NCBI GenBank assembly: GCA_009377525.1
Contig: WHTW01000052.1
Span: 12,506 to 45,062 of the forward strand
DNA length: 32,557 bases
Source of the DNA: Rhodospirillales bacterium
GTDB taxonomy: Bacteria > Pseudomonadota > Alphaproteobacteria > Reyranellales > Reyranellaceae
Direction of reading: 5' to 3'
Shown: one piece after another, positions 17,479-25,382 of the stretch
Position numbering within the stretch: the first letter of the stretch is position 1
How the letters are laid out: every line of letters begins with the position of its first letter
Translations under genes and position numbers: made by a program
The notes under the pieces: model-generated
What the model was told of the DNA's origin: nothing
The model's input: the letters and a program-made list of their open reading frames with translations, nothing else
Database searches by the model: none

Positions 17479-18104
17479 CGGGCTTCGGTTTCGATCCCAC
17501 AGGCGCCGTCGCCCATCTGCGCAAGGTCGACCCGGCGCTGGCCGAGGTGATCGGCGCGGTCGGGCCGTTCGGCATGGAGCTCAAGGCCTCGCGCAGCCTG
17601 TTCGGTGCGCTAGCCGAAGCGATCGTCTATCAGCAGCTTTCCAACAAGGCCGCCGCCACCATCTACGGCCGCATCGAGGCGCTCTATCCGCGCGCCAGCC
17701 AGGGTTTTACGCCGGCGCACATCCAGCGCACGGCCGACGACAAGCTGCGCGGCGTCGGCCTGTCACGCGCCAAGGTGCTGGCCCTGCGCGATCTTGCGGA
17801 AAAGGTCGCAACGCGCCGTCTGCCGACGCTCGACGAAGCGCATCTGCTCGACGATGCCGCACTGATCGAACGGCTGATCGAGGTGCGCGGGATCGGTCGC
17901 TGGAGCGCGGAAATGTTTTTGATGTTTCGGCTGGGCAGGCCAGACGTGCTGCCGGTCGACGACTACAGCCTGCGCAAGGCCTATGCGACAGCGTTTCGCA
18001 AGCGCAAGCTACCTTCGCCCGAGGCGCTGGCCAAGGCGGGCGAGAAGTGGCGGCCTTTCCGTACGGTGGCGAGCTGGTATCTGTGGCAGACTTTGAACAA
18101 GTGA
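17475..18104 (+). CDS. DNA-3-methyladenine glycosylase II, AlkA-like
   Basis: The 209 residues form an HhH-GPD glycosylase: AEAIVYQQLSNKAAATIYGR at the start of the fold, the helix-hairpin-helix IEVRGIGRWSAEMFLMF, and the catalytic aspartate in LPVDDYSLRKAY. There are no C-terminal cysteines for an iron-sulphur cluster, which separates it from MutY and Nth. It removes alkylated purines such as 3-methyladenine. It lacks the extra N-terminal domain of E. coli AlkA, as is usual for the shorter alphaproteobacterial form. Overlap with ogt implies translational coupling. The downstream gap to malonyl-CoA decarboxylase holds a palindrome rather than an obvious terminator. Confidence 0.92.
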   Translation: MTGFGFDPTGAVAHLRKVDPALAEVIGAVGPFGMELKASRSLFGALAEAIVYQQLSNKAAATIYGRIEALYPRASQGFTPAHIQRTADDKLRGVGLSRAKVLALRDLAEKVATRRLPTLDEAHLLDDAALIERLIEVRGIGRWSAEMFLMFRLGRPDVLPVDDYSLRKAYATAFRKRKLPSPEALAKAGEKWRPFRTVASWYLWQTLNK

Positions 18105-18109
18105 AGCCT

Positions 18110-18142
18110 CGTTCACGCGTGCCACTGGAGTGACACGTTCAC
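18110..18142. promoter_or_regulatory. Palindrome framed by direct repeats upstream of malonyl-CoA decarboxylase
   Basis: GTGCCACT, GG, AGTGACAC (18119-18136) is an inverted repeat with one mismatch. It is framed by CGTTCAC at 18110-18116 and 18136-18142. It lies 17 bases before the decarboxylase start, in a position suited to repression. MatR-type GntR regulators control such genes in rhizobia, but no regulator gene is adjacent, and matching this site to MatR would be a guess. Confidence 0.4.
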
Positions 18143-18159
18143 CGTGACATAATCGGCGC

Positions 18160-19554
18160 ATGCCACTTCCCTTCTCCAACACCGTCGACCGTACCCTCGA
18201 ACGCCTGCGTAGCGCTTTCGTCGAAACCGCCCGCGGGGCGCGCGAAGTCGTGGGCGCGCCGCTCCGGCCCGATCTGCCCGATGACGATATCCCGCGATTG
18301 AAGGGCCGCATCGATGCCTGCCTGGAGGGCAAGGGCGGCGAGACGGCGCGGCGCGGGCGCGCGGCGGAGCTGGGACAGGCCTATCTTTCGCTGTCGCCGG
18401 CCGGCCGCAAGAAGTTCCTGCTGACGCTCGCGCACGACTACGGCTTGCCGCGCGAGGCCGCGGTGGCCGCGGTCGAGCGCTGGCGCACCTCCAAGGAGCC
18501 GCCGCGTGCGCTCATCCGCGCGCTCGAACCGCCGGCGGTGCACCTGCTGCGCGAGTTCGTCGGCGTGCCGCAGGGCGTGAAGTTCGTGGTCGATCTGCGC
18601 GCCGAGCTTCTGGCCCTGGGCAAGAGCGATGCCGCCGCGCGGGCGCTGAGCGAGGACCTGCGGCCGCTGCTCGGCGCCTGGTTCGATGTCGGCTTCCTCG
18701 ACCTGGTGCGCATCGACTGGGAGGCCTCGGCGGCGCTTTTGGAGAAGCTGGTCGACTACGAGGCCGTGCACGCCATCCGCTCCTGGCGCGATCTCAAGAA
18801 CCGGCTCGACTCGGACCGCCGCTGCTTTGCCTTCTTCCATCCACGCATGCCCGACGAGCCGCTGATCTTCGTCGAGGTGGCGCTGGTCGACGGCATGGCA
18901 GGCAACGTGCAGCGCCTGCTCGATGCGCGCGCCGAGACGCACGATCCGAATGAGGCCAACACGGCGATCTTCTATTCGATCTCCAACTGCCAGCAGGGCC
19001 TGGCCGGCATCAGCTTCGGCAACTTCCTGATCAAGCGCGTGGCCGAGCAGCTCGCGCGCGACCTGCCCAACATCAAGGACTTCGCCACCCTCTCGCCGAT
19101 CCCCGGCCTGCGCCACCACGTCGACGGCCGCCTCAAGAACGAGGGGGATGGCGCGCTGACGGCGGGTGAGATCGCTTCGCTGGTGCCGGTGACCAACCAA
19201 GCCGCCGGCGCCGCCGCCGTGCGCCAGCTCCTCGATCGGCCGAGCTGGTGGGAGGTGCCGGCGATCGATAAGGCACTGCGCCCGATCCTGTCGCGGCTGG
19301 CGGCGCGCTATCTCACCACGACTGACGAGAAGGGCCGCGCGCTCGATCGCGTGGCGCATTTCCATCTCGGCAACGGCGCGGTGGTCGAGCGGCTCAACTG
19401 GCTCGCCGACACCAGCGCCAACGGACTGAAACAGTCCTACGCCATGATGGTGAACTACCGCTACAAGCTCAGCGACGTCGGCGCCAACCACGAGGCCTAC
19501 GCCACCGGCAAGATCGTCACCAACCGCGACGTGCGCGCGCTGGCGAGGGGCTGA
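18160..19554 (+). CDS. Malonyl-CoA decarboxylase
   Basis: The 464-residue protein carries the family's N-terminal helical domain (AYLSLSPAGRKKFLLTLAHDYG) and the GNAT-like catalytic domain. Motifs include CFAFFHPRMPDEPLIFVEVA, HDPNEANTAIFYSISNCQQG with Ser273, and FHLGNGAVVERLNWLAD with His402. These Ser and His positions correspond to the catalytic pair reported for the human enzyme. It converts malonyl-CoA to acetyl-CoA. Its length matches bacterial MatA-type proteins. No malonyl-CoA synthetase or malonate carrier lies nearby, so it may serve to recycle or detoxify malonyl-CoA rather than to use external malonate. The start at 18160 has a weak ribosome site. A hairpin 50 bases after the stop may end the transcript. 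Confidence 0.94.
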   Translation: MPLPFSNTVDRTLERLRSAFVETARGAREVVGAPLRPDLPDDDIPRLKGRIDACLEGKGGETARRGRAAELGQAYLSLSPAGRKKFLLTLAHDYGLPREAAVAAVERWRTSKEPPRALIRALEPPAVHLLREFVGVPQGVKFVVDLRAELLALGKSDAAARALSEDLRPLLGAWFDVGFLDLVRIDWEASAALLEKLVDYEAVHAIRSWRDLKNRLDSDRRCFAFFHPRMPDEPLIFVEVALVDGMAGNVQRLLDARAETHDPNEANTAIFYSISNCQQGLAGISFGNFLIKRVAEQLARDLPNIKDFATLSPIPGLRHHVDGRLKNEGDGALTAGEIASLVPVTNQAAGAAAVRQLLDRPSWWEVPAIDKALRPILSRLAARYLTTTDEKGRALDRVAHFHLGNGAVVERLNWLADTSANGLKQSYAMMVNYRYKLSDVGANHEAYATGKIVTNRDVRALARG

Positions 19555-19606
19555 GATTGCCAATCTGGTTCCTCGGCACGGTGAACGACGCTCGGCCCGC
19601 AGCACG

Positions 19607-19633
19607 CCCGTCCGACCGCATCAGCCGGACGGG
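19607..19633. terminator. Hairpin after malonyl-CoA decarboxylase, possible terminator
   Basis: CCCGTCCG, an 11-base loop and CGGACGGG form a perfect 8-bp GC-rich stem. There is no T tract on either side, so this would be a weak or Rho-assisted terminator, or an mRNA-stabilising structure. The rest of the gap to 19755 is AT-richer and shows nothing recognisable. Confidence 0.4.
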
Positions 19634-19755
19634 ACATGAGCAAAGGCCCTCTCGGAATAGTCCGATCAACGATGGATAGAGCGACAGCTGCGTCGAATTC
19701 TATCAAAAACGTCAGTGCTATTAAATGACTATAGTTATCGAATGGCTGACCGCCT

Positions 19756-20682
19756 TCAAGAATACGCGAGCTTGAGCCCCGGTCGCGGCCATTCGAAGCT
19801 CACCAGCCTGCCGGTCAGGGAGAGCGTGGCGTAGGCCGTGCGCAGGTCCCTGCCGCCGAAGCAGACGTTGGTGACCATCGCGTCAGGCAGCTTGTACTGC
19901 GTCACCGACTTGCCGTCGGGCGAGATGTCGGAGACCGCGCCGGTGATCAGCGTGGCGACGCAGATATGGCCCGCCGAATCGACGGCCAGCGAATCGAACA
20001 TCTGATAGCCGCCGAGACCCGTGACCACACGGCCCTTTTCGCCGCGGTAGGGGCCGTTGGCCGACTTGATCTCGCCCGGTGCCGAAAGCTCGAAGGACCA
20101 GCAGCGCGCGGTCGGCGTCTCCACGACGTAGAGCGTCTTGCCGTCGGGCGAGAGACCGCAGCCGTTGGGCCGCTCCAGCGGGAAGATCTTCTCCTCGATC
20201 TTCGAACCGTCGGCCTTGGCGTAGTAGACGGCGCCGCGGTCATTGTCGCGCTCGCGGGTCTTGCCGAGGTCGGTGAACCAGAAGCCGCCAGCATCGTCGA
20301 ACACCAGGTCGTTGGGCCCGTTCAGCCTGCGGCCGTCGCAGGAATCGTAGAGCATCTCGAACTTGCCGGTCTCCGGATCGACCACCTGGATCGAACCGCC
20401 CTTGTAGTCGGCCGGCGCCGTTCCGGGGAACATGCGGCCGTCCGGCCGCTCGATCCAGTTGAAGCCGCCGTTGTTGGTCACGTAGATGTTGCCCTTGGGG
20501 CCCATGGCCGCGCCGTTGGGCCCGCCGCCCAGCTTGGCGATGACATGCTGCTTGCCGTCGGCCATGACGCGGGTCAGCGTTTGGCGCGCGATCTCGACCA
20601 GGATGACCGAGCCGTCGGGCATGGCGACGGGCCCTTCGGGAAATTTCAGGCCCGAGGTGATCTCCTTGTGCGGCGTCGTCAT
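19756..20682 (-). CDS. SMP-30/gluconolactonase-like lactonase
   Basis: This 308-residue six-bladed propeller has the SMP-30 metal-site segments: LKFPEGPVAMPDGSVILVEI (Glu), RLNGPNDLVFDDAGGFWFTD (Asn, Asp), ERPNGCGLSPDGKTLYVVET and MFDSLAVDSAGHICVATL (Asp). The family hydrolyses sugar or other lactones using a divalent metal. There is no signal peptide. The ATG ending at 20682 follows GGGGGAAG, and the gene lies eight bases after the stop of the crotonase gene, so it is the last gene of a three-gene run with two CoA enzymes. That context suggests a lactone or ester intermediate of a catabolic pathway rather than gluconate metabolism. The substrate is unknown. Confidence 0.85.
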   Translation of the reverse strand: MTTPHKEITSGLKFPEGPVAMPDGSVILVEIARQTLTRVMADGKQHVIAKLGGGPNGAAMGPKGNIYVTNNGGFNWIERPDGRMFPGTAPADYKGGSIQVVDPETGKFEMLYDSCDGRRLNGPNDLVFDDAGGFWFTDLGKTRERDNDRGAVYYAKADGSKIEEKIFPLERPNGCGLSPDGKTLYVVETPTARCWSFELSAPGEIKSANGPYRGEKGRVVTGLGGYQMFDSLAVDSAGHICVATLITGAVSDISPDGKSVTQYKLPDAMVTNVCFGGRDLRTAYATLSLTGRLVSFEWPRPGLKLAYS

Positions 20683-20690
20683 GCTTCCCC

Positions 20691-21479
20691 CTACTTGCCC
20701 TTGAAGACGGGCTTGCGCTTGGCGAGGAAGGCTGAAACGCCTTCCCGGAAATCCTCGCTGCGGCCCAGCCCGCGCTGGAAGTCGCGCTCGAGGTCGAGCT
20801 GCTGGCCGAGCTGGTTGCCCGAGCCGCGGTTCATCGCCTCCTTGATGCGCGCGAGCGACAGGGTCGGCCCGTCGGCCAGGCCTCGCGCGACCTCGGTCGC
20901 CGTCTTCATCAGCTCGCCGTCCTCGACGACGTCCCAGATCAGGCCCCACTCCTTGGCCTGCTCGGCGCTGATCTTGGGCGCCAACATGGCGAGCGCACGA
21001 GCGCGCTGCTCGCCGACCAGGCGTGGCAGGAACCAGGTGCTGCCACCGTCAGGCAAGAGGCCGATGCGGGCGAAGGCCTGCAGGAAGCTCGCCGACTTGC
21101 CCGCAATGGCGATGTCGGCGGCGAGCGCGAAGCTCATGCCGACGCCGGCGGCGGGCCCGTTCACCGCGGCCACGACCGGCTTGGGCACCGAGCGCATCAG
21201 CCGGATCACGGGATTGAAGAACTTGTCGAGTGCCGAGCCCGAATCGGCGGTCTCGCTGCGATCGCGATCAGGATCGCTGAGATCGGCGCCAGCGCAGAAG
21301 CCGCGTCCCGCACCGGTCAGCAGCACCGCGCGCACCGAGGCATCGGTGGCAAGCTTCTCCCAGCAATCCTTCAGCTCGGCGATCATCTTGCGCGACACGG
21401 CGTTGAGCTTGTCGGGCGCGTCCAGCGTCAGCGTGGCCAGGCCCCGGTCGGCAGCGACGGTGATGGTGTTGTAGCTCAT
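20691..21479 (-). CDS. Enoyl-CoA hydratase/isomerase family protein, PaaG-like (copy A)
   Basis: The 262-residue crotonase-fold protein has the CoA-binding GRGFCAGADLS, the oxyanion-hole segment NGPAAGVGMSFALAADI, and GLLPDGGSTWFLPRLVG. The last motif is typical of the PaaG subgroup. Both glutamates of classical enoyl-CoA hydratase appear replaced when aligned by eye (Ser and Phe at those positions), so isomerisation or a related reaction is more likely than hydration. It lies four bases after the stop of a paralogous gene of the same length and eight bases before the SMP-30-like gene. The ATG ending at 21479 fits the family start (MSYNTITVAAD). Phenylacetate genes are otherwise absent here. 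Confidence 0.88.
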   Translation of the reverse strand: MSYNTITVAADRGLATLTLDAPDKLNAVSRKMIAELKDCWEKLATDASVRAVLLTGAGRGFCAGADLSDPDRDRSETADSGSALDKFFNPVIRLMRSVPKPVVAAVNGPAAGVGMSFALAADIAIAGKSASFLQAFARIGLLPDGGSTWFLPRLVGEQRARALAMLAPKISAEQAKEWGLIWDVVEDGELMKTATEVARGLADGPTLSLARIKEAMNRGSGNQLGQQLDLERDFQRGLGRSEDFREGVSAFLAKRKPVFKGK

Positions 21480-21483
21480 GGTC

Positions 21484-22281
21484 TCAGCGTCCACTGAACG
21501 CGGCCGGCCGCTTGGCGAGGAAGGCCGACACGCCTTCCTTGAAATCGGCGCTGCGGCCGAGCTCGCGCTGGATGTCGCGCTCGAGATCGAGCTGCTGGTC
21601 GAGCGTGTTGGTGGCGGCCGCATTGATCGCCTTCTTGATCGCGGCATAGGAGAGCGTCGGTCCACCGGCGAGCTGGCGCGCAAGCTTGGTCGCCTCGGCC
21701 ATCAACGCACCATCGTCGACGGTCTGCCAGATCATGCCCATGCGCTCGGCCTCCTCGGCAGGCACCGACTTGCCCAGCATGGCAAGCCCGCGGGCGCGAG
21801 CGTCGCCCACCGTGTGGGGCAGGAACCAGGTGCCGCCGAGGTCGGGGATCAGCGAGATGCGCACGAAAGCCTGGTCGAAGTGCGCGGACCGGGCGGCAAC
21901 CACGATGTCGCAGGCCAACGCCAGGTTGGCGCCGCCGCCTGCCGCCACGCCGTTGATCGCGCCCACGATCGGCTTGGGCAGGTCGCGCATGGCGCGGATC
22001 ATGGGGTTGAAGAGACGGTCCATGCCGGCGCCGAGGTCCGGCGGCGCATTGGCCGACGCATCGACCGTCCCGCCGCCTGAGAGGTCGGCGCCGGCGCAGA
22101 AGCCACGGCCGATGCCGGTCAGCAGCACGGCGCGGATATCGGCATCGTCGCGCGCGCGCGCCAACTCGTGGTTCATCGCCTCGATGAGGGCGTCGCTCAT
22201 GGCATTGAGCCGTTGCGGGCGATTGAGCGTGAGGGTGAGGACGCCGCCTTCGAGGGCGGCAATGACGGGGGTTCGTTCCAT
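21484..22281 (-). CDS. Enoyl-CoA hydratase/isomerase family protein, PaaG-like (copy B)
   Basis: The 265 residues parallel copy A throughout: IGRGFCAGADLSGGG, NGVAAGGGANLALACDIVVA, SLIPDLGGTWFLPHTVG, LDQQLDLERDIQRELGRS and EGVSAFLAKRPAAF. The C-terminal thirds of the two copies are especially alike, indicating tandem duplication. The classical hydratase glutamates again look absent (Asn and Phe by eye). The ATG ending at 22281 is the family start (MERTPVIAALEGGV); the open frame beyond it, to 24147, is only a shadow. It is the first gene of the minus-strand run, divergent from the flavodoxin 93 bp away, which is where its promoter should lie. The two copies may act on different acyl chains or form mixed trimers. 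Confidence 0.87.
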   Translation of the reverse strand: MERTPVIAALEGGVLTLTLNRPQRLNAMSDALIEAMNHELARARDDADIRAVLLTGIGRGFCAGADLSGGGTVDASANAPPDLGAGMDRLFNPMIRAMRDLPKPIVGAINGVAAGGGANLALACDIVVAARSAHFDQAFVRISLIPDLGGTWFLPHTVGDARARGLAMLGKSVPAEEAERMGMIWQTVDDGALMAEATKLARQLAGGPTLSYAAIKKAINAAATNTLDQQLDLERDIQRELGRSADFKEGVSAFLAKRPAAFSGR

Positions 22282-22374
22282 GGCGCGGCAGACTGGCACG
22301 GCAGGCCCCCTCATCGCCACCCGCGCCATCCGGTCGCGTCGCATCGCGGCACGTGCTGGCCTATCCCGTCCGCG

Positions 22375-22821
22375 ATGGCCACGATCCTGATCCTGGTCGG
22401 CACAGAATCGGGCAACGCCCAGATGGTGGCCGATGCGCTGAAGCCGGTGCTCAACGCCGCGGGCCATGCCGCCGACGTCACCGACAGGGCGGCGACGACC
22501 GCCGACCTCGTGGCGCACGACGTCCTGCTGGTGGTCTGCGCCACCCACGGCTCTGGCGACATCCCGACCAACATCCTGCCGCTGGCCGAGACCCTGGAGC
22601 GCGAACGGCCCGACCTGTCGGGCCATCGCTACGGCGTCATCGCGCTCGGCGACATGACCTACCAGGACACGTTCTGCGGCGGCGGCAAGAAGGTCGACAA
22701 GGTCCTCGAGCTGTGCGGCGCGCGCCGGCTGGGCGACCGGCTGGAGGTCGATGCCTCGAGCCAGCTCTTGCCCGACGAGGAGGCGCTGGGTTGGGTCGAG
22801 GGCTGGAAGGTCCTGGTCTAG
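22375..22821 (+). CDS. MioC-like flavodoxin
   Basis: The 148-residue protein has the FMN phosphate loop GTESGNAQM, the isoalloxazine loops CATHGSGDIPTNILPL and ALGDMTYQDTFCGGGKKVD, and nothing beyond one flavodoxin domain. The 'DTFCGGGKKVD' loop resembles MioC. These proteins carry electrons in the cytosol; the partners of MioC-like members are poorly known (biotin synthase in vitro for E. coli). Start at ATG 22375, with a weak ribosome site. It stands alone between two minus-strand genes and converges on the cyclase gene with an eight-base gap. Confidence 0.87.
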   Translation: MATILILVGTESGNAQMVADALKPVLNAAGHAADVTDRAATTADLVAHDVLLVVCATHGSGDIPTNILPLAETLERERPDLSGHRYGVIALGDMTYQDTFCGGGKKVDKVLELCGARRLGDRLEVDASSQLLPDEEALGWVEGWKVLV

Positions 22822-22829
22822 CAAGCTAT

Positions 22830-24017
22830 TTAGTCCGGCAGCGTGAAGACCTCGATCGAGTCGGGGACTCCGCGCAGCACGTGCTTGCCGAGCGACTTCA
22901 TCGGCACCGTGCAGACCTCGTTGAACTCGGCTGACGCCAGCACCGGCACTTTCAGCTCCTTGGTCAGGCCCTCCAATCGCGACGCGCGGTTGACCGCGGG
23001 ACCGATGACGGTGAAGTCGAGCCGGTCCTCGGTGCCGATATTGCCGAAGGTGACGTCGCCGACGTGCAGGCCGATGCCGAAGCGCAGCGGATCGCGGCCG
23101 CCCGCGGCGCGCGCCTCGTTGGCCGCCTCGATGTCGGCGATCAGGCGCCGCGCTGCCGCCAGCGCCTGGCCCGTCACCATCGGCAGGAACAGTGCATCCT
23201 CGGCCGGAAAGTAGCCCATGACGCCGTCGCCGATGAATTTCAGGATCTCGCCGCCATTGGCGCCCAGTGCATCGCCGACGAGCTGCAGGTAGTTGTTCAA
23301 AAGCTCCAGCACTTCGCCCGCCGGCAGGCGCTCGTTCATGCCGGTGAAGTCGCGCAAGTCGGAGAACCACAGCACGGCGCGGATCTCCTCGCCCTCGCCG
23401 CGGCGGAGGGCGCCGTTCAGCACGCGCTGGCCGACCTCGGGGCCGAGATAGGTGTTGGCCACGGTCTCCGCGACGGAGCGCTCGATATGCATCTCGGTCA
23501 CCGCGCCGATCAGGTCGACCAGGCGCGCGAGGTCGGCGATGTCCTCGTCGGAGAAACCCAGGCGGCTGTCGGTGGCGAAGGTGACGACGGGCAGCGGCCC
23601 CTCGCGGCGGATGTGCATGGGCAGCGCCATGTAGTCGACGCCGCCATCCGCCTTCAGTTCGTGCAGCAGGACGTGATCGTGCTCGGTGAGATTCGTGAGG
23701 TGATGACGCACCAGGCGCCCCTGCTCGCGCGCCGCCTGCAATGGGCTGCCGATATAGGCCGGCGTGAACTGGATGCCCCAGGCGCGGGTGATTTCCTGCA
23801 CCTTCTCGCCGCGCCGCCACACGTAGCCCATGGCCTGGAGCTGCGGATGGATGAGTTGCAGGCCGATATAGGCGCGCCAAACCGGGATGCCGGCCTGCAG
23901 CACGCGGATCAGCAACTGCTCGATGAAGGCCGCCGGTCGCGGCACGAGCCGGCCCTCGTGCGCCAGCCACTCGACGATCGGCGTCAGGCGATCGCCCGTG
24001 GAGACGCCGGCGTTCAG
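22830..24017 (-). CDS. Class III adenylate cyclase with uncharacterised N-terminal domain; start uncertain
   Basis: The catalytic domain (C-terminal 200 residues) has LWFSDLRDFTGMNERLP with a metal-binding aspartate, ILKFIGDGVMGYFP with the adenine-selecting Lys and second Asp, and RLDFTVIGPAVNRASRLEGL with the matching Asp, Asn and Arg. It therefore predicts cAMP synthesis. The N-terminal 190 residues (IEQLLIRVLQAGIPVWRAYI, LIHPQLQAMGYVWRRG) look like the conserved GAF-like sensory region that precedes many alphaproteobacterial cyclases. No ATG, GTG or TTG lies in frame between the domain start and 120 bases upstream. The best candidate is a CTG at 24015-24017 overlapping the dehydrogenase stop; a GTG at 23945 would remove conserved sequence. 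It may be translated by coupling to, or frameshifting from, the upstream gene. Confidence 0.82.
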   Translation of the reverse strand: MNAGVSTGDRLTPIVEWLAHEGRLVPRPAAFIEQLLIRVLQAGIPVWRAYIGLQLIHPQLQAMGYVWRRGEKVQEITRAWGIQFTPAYIGSPLQAAREQGRLVRHHLTNLTEHDHVLLHELKADGGVDYMALPMHIRREGPLPVVTFATDSRLGFSDEDIADLARLVDLIGAVTEMHIERSVAETVANTYLGPEVGQRVLNGALRRGEGEEIRAVLWFSDLRDFTGMNERLPAGEVLELLNNYLQLVGDALGANGGEILKFIGDGVMGYFPAEDALFLPMVTGQALAAARRLIADIEAANEARAAGGRDPLRFGIGLHVGDVTFGNIGTEDRLDFTVIGPAVNRASRLEGLTKELKVPVLASAEFNEVCTVPMKSLGKHVLRGVPDSIEVFTLPD

Positions 24018-24910
24018 GGGCCCACCACCACCGCCGCCACCTCCTCCGTCGAGGTCCGATAGACCTTGCTGGTCGAAAGGTCGGCGATCTTCTCGATGTT
24101 GTCGGCCACGTCCTCCGGCGTAGGCGAACGGCCGGTAATGCGCACACCGGGCGCCTCGCGGTACTCGATGCGCGCGAAGTAGCCGGCGCCGGCGCTCCAG
24201 ATCTCGCCCGTTCGCTGGCACTGCTCGCTGCAGAGCCAGGCGACCATGGGCGAGACGAACGCGGGGTCGAGCTTGGCCAGCATCTCGGCCGTCATCAAGC
24301 TCTCGGTCATGCGCGTGCCGGCGACCGGCGCCAGCGCATTGACGAAGATGTTGTACTTCTGGCCCTCGAGCCTGAGCGCATTCATGAAGCCCACGACGGC
24401 GAGCTTGGCGCCGGCATAGTTGGCCTGGCCGAAATTGCCGTAGATGCCGGAGTTCGACGAGGTGACGACGACGCGGCCATAGGCCTTGGCGCGCATGATC
24501 GGCCACGCCGCATGGGTTACGTAGGCGGTACCGAGGAAGTGCACCTTCACCACGAAGTCGAAATCCTCGACCGTCATGTTGTGGAAGGTCTTGTCGCGCA
24601 GGACGCCCGCATTGTTGACGACGATGTCGACCGTGCCGAAGGAATCGACCGCGGTCTTGACGATGTTGGCGGCACTCGCAGGGTCGGCCACCGAATCGTA
24701 GTTCGGCACGGCCTCGCCGCCCGCCGCCTTGATCTCCGCCACGACCTTGTCGGCGGCGGCATGACCGCCACCCTTGCCGTCGACCGCGCCGCCCGGATCG
24801 TTCACCACCACCTTGGCGCCGCAGCTGGCCAGCAGCAGCGCATGCGCGCGGCCGAGCCCGTTGCCGGCACCGGTGACGATGGCGACGCGATTGTCGAAGC
24901 GGATGGTCAT
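24014..24910 (-). CDS. Short-chain dehydrogenase, MFE-2 type (R)-3-hydroxyacyl-CoA dehydrogenase-like
   Basis: The 298-residue enzyme has the NAD-binding loop VTGAGNGLGRAHALLLASCG, the long insert VNDPGGAVDGKGGGHAAADK typical of the peroxisomal multifunctional-enzyme-2 type, NNAGVLRD, the catalytic serine in TSSNSGIYGNFGQ and the YXXXK motif in ANYAGAKLAVVG. It should oxidise a 3-hydroxyacyl-CoA with NAD. Start at the ATG ending at 24910, behind AAGGA. The C-terminal tail (STEEVAAVVVGP) is encoded by a GTG/GGN-rich tract ending G GGC CCC TGA, and the stop overlaps the probable first codon of the cyclase. Nearby thiolase and crotonase genes fit a beta-oxidation-like role. Confidence 0.88.
   Translation of the reverse strand: MTIRFDNRVAIVTGAGNGLGRAHALLLASCGAKVVVNDPGGAVDGKGGGHAAADKVVAEIKAAGGEAVPNYDSVADPASAANIVKTAVDSFGTVDIVVNNAGVLRDKTFHNMTVEDFDFVVKVHFLGTAYVTHAAWPIMRAKAYGRVVVTSSNSGIYGNFGQANYAGAKLAVVGFMNALRLEGQKYNIFVNALAPVAGTRMTESLMTAEMLAKLDPAFVSPMVAWLCSEQCQRTGEIWSAGAGYFARIEYREAPGVRITGRSPTPEDVADNIEKIADLSTSKVYRTSTEEVAAVVVGP
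24017..24023 (-). other. Candidate -1 slippery heptamer at the dehydrogenase stop
   Basis: In the dehydrogenase frame the last codons read G GGC CCC TGA, which has the X XXY YYZ form of -1 frameshift sites and stands directly before the stop. A -1 slip would enter the cyclase frame (CTG AAC GCC) without meeting a stop. Such heptamers also arise by chance in GC-rich DNA, and no downstream stimulator structure was established. Confidence 0.3.
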
Positions 24911-24984
24911 TCCTTGATCTCCCCTGGGGTCTTGTCGTCCGGTCGTTGGGCGTGAGCCCAATGTTTGTTCTCAGTGCGTCCGTT

Positions 24985-25374
24985 TCAAGCGGCGCGCGAA
25001 GAACCTTGGCCCTCTAGTCGGTATGGCTGCACGAGGACGTCAGTCGGAATGTCCCATTCCTTGGCGAGCTTGCGAATGACGGCCAATGACATCGGTCGCT
25101 TGCGATTGAGGATCGCCGACGCCAGCGACCGCGATCCCAATAGACGTGCGAGATCAGCCTGACCAAGCCCGCGCTCGGCCATGTGTGCCTCGATAGCCTC
25201 GATAGGCTCCGGCAGTTCGATCGCATCGTGAGTCGCTTCATATGCAGTGACCAATGCGGCGAGGACTTCCAAACGATCGGCCTGTGGCGACCCGCGCTTC
25301 GCCCCCATCAGGCGCTCGATTTCAGTCAGAGTCCGCTCATGCTCGGCGCGTGTGCGAATAGGCTTGATCGACAT
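24985..25374 (-). CDS. higA: HigA-type antitoxin
   Basis: The 129 residues begin with an acidic/helical region (TRAEHERTLTEIERLMG) that wraps toxin in this family. They end in a Cro/C1-type helix-turn-helix (MAERGLGQADLARLLGSRSL, ILNRKRPMSLAVIRKLAKEW). It neutralises HigB and, with it, represses the operon. The ATG ending at 25374 lies eight bases after the toxin stop. Toxin-before-antitoxin order is the HigBA arrangement. The inverted repeat at the operon promoter is a likely binding site. Confidence 0.88.
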   Translation of the reverse strand: MSIKPIRTRAEHERTLTEIERLMGAKRGSPQADRLEVLAALVTAYEATHDAIELPEPIEAIEAHMAERGLGQADLARLLGSRSLASAILNRKRPMSLAVIRKLAKEWDIPTDVLVQPYRLEGQGSSRAA

Positions 25375-25382
25375 CTGGTCCC

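Noticed and set aside
22282..24147. A long upstream extension of crotonase copy B reaching 24147
   Set aside because: The added sequence is an out-of-frame shadow of the cyclase and flavodoxin region; the real family start lies at 22281.
24018..24506. An N-terminal extension of the cyclase through the dehydrogenase gene
   Set aside because: The translation is Arg/Gly-rich shadow sequence of the dehydrogenase without similarity to cyclases; only the short junction may be relevant through frameshifting.
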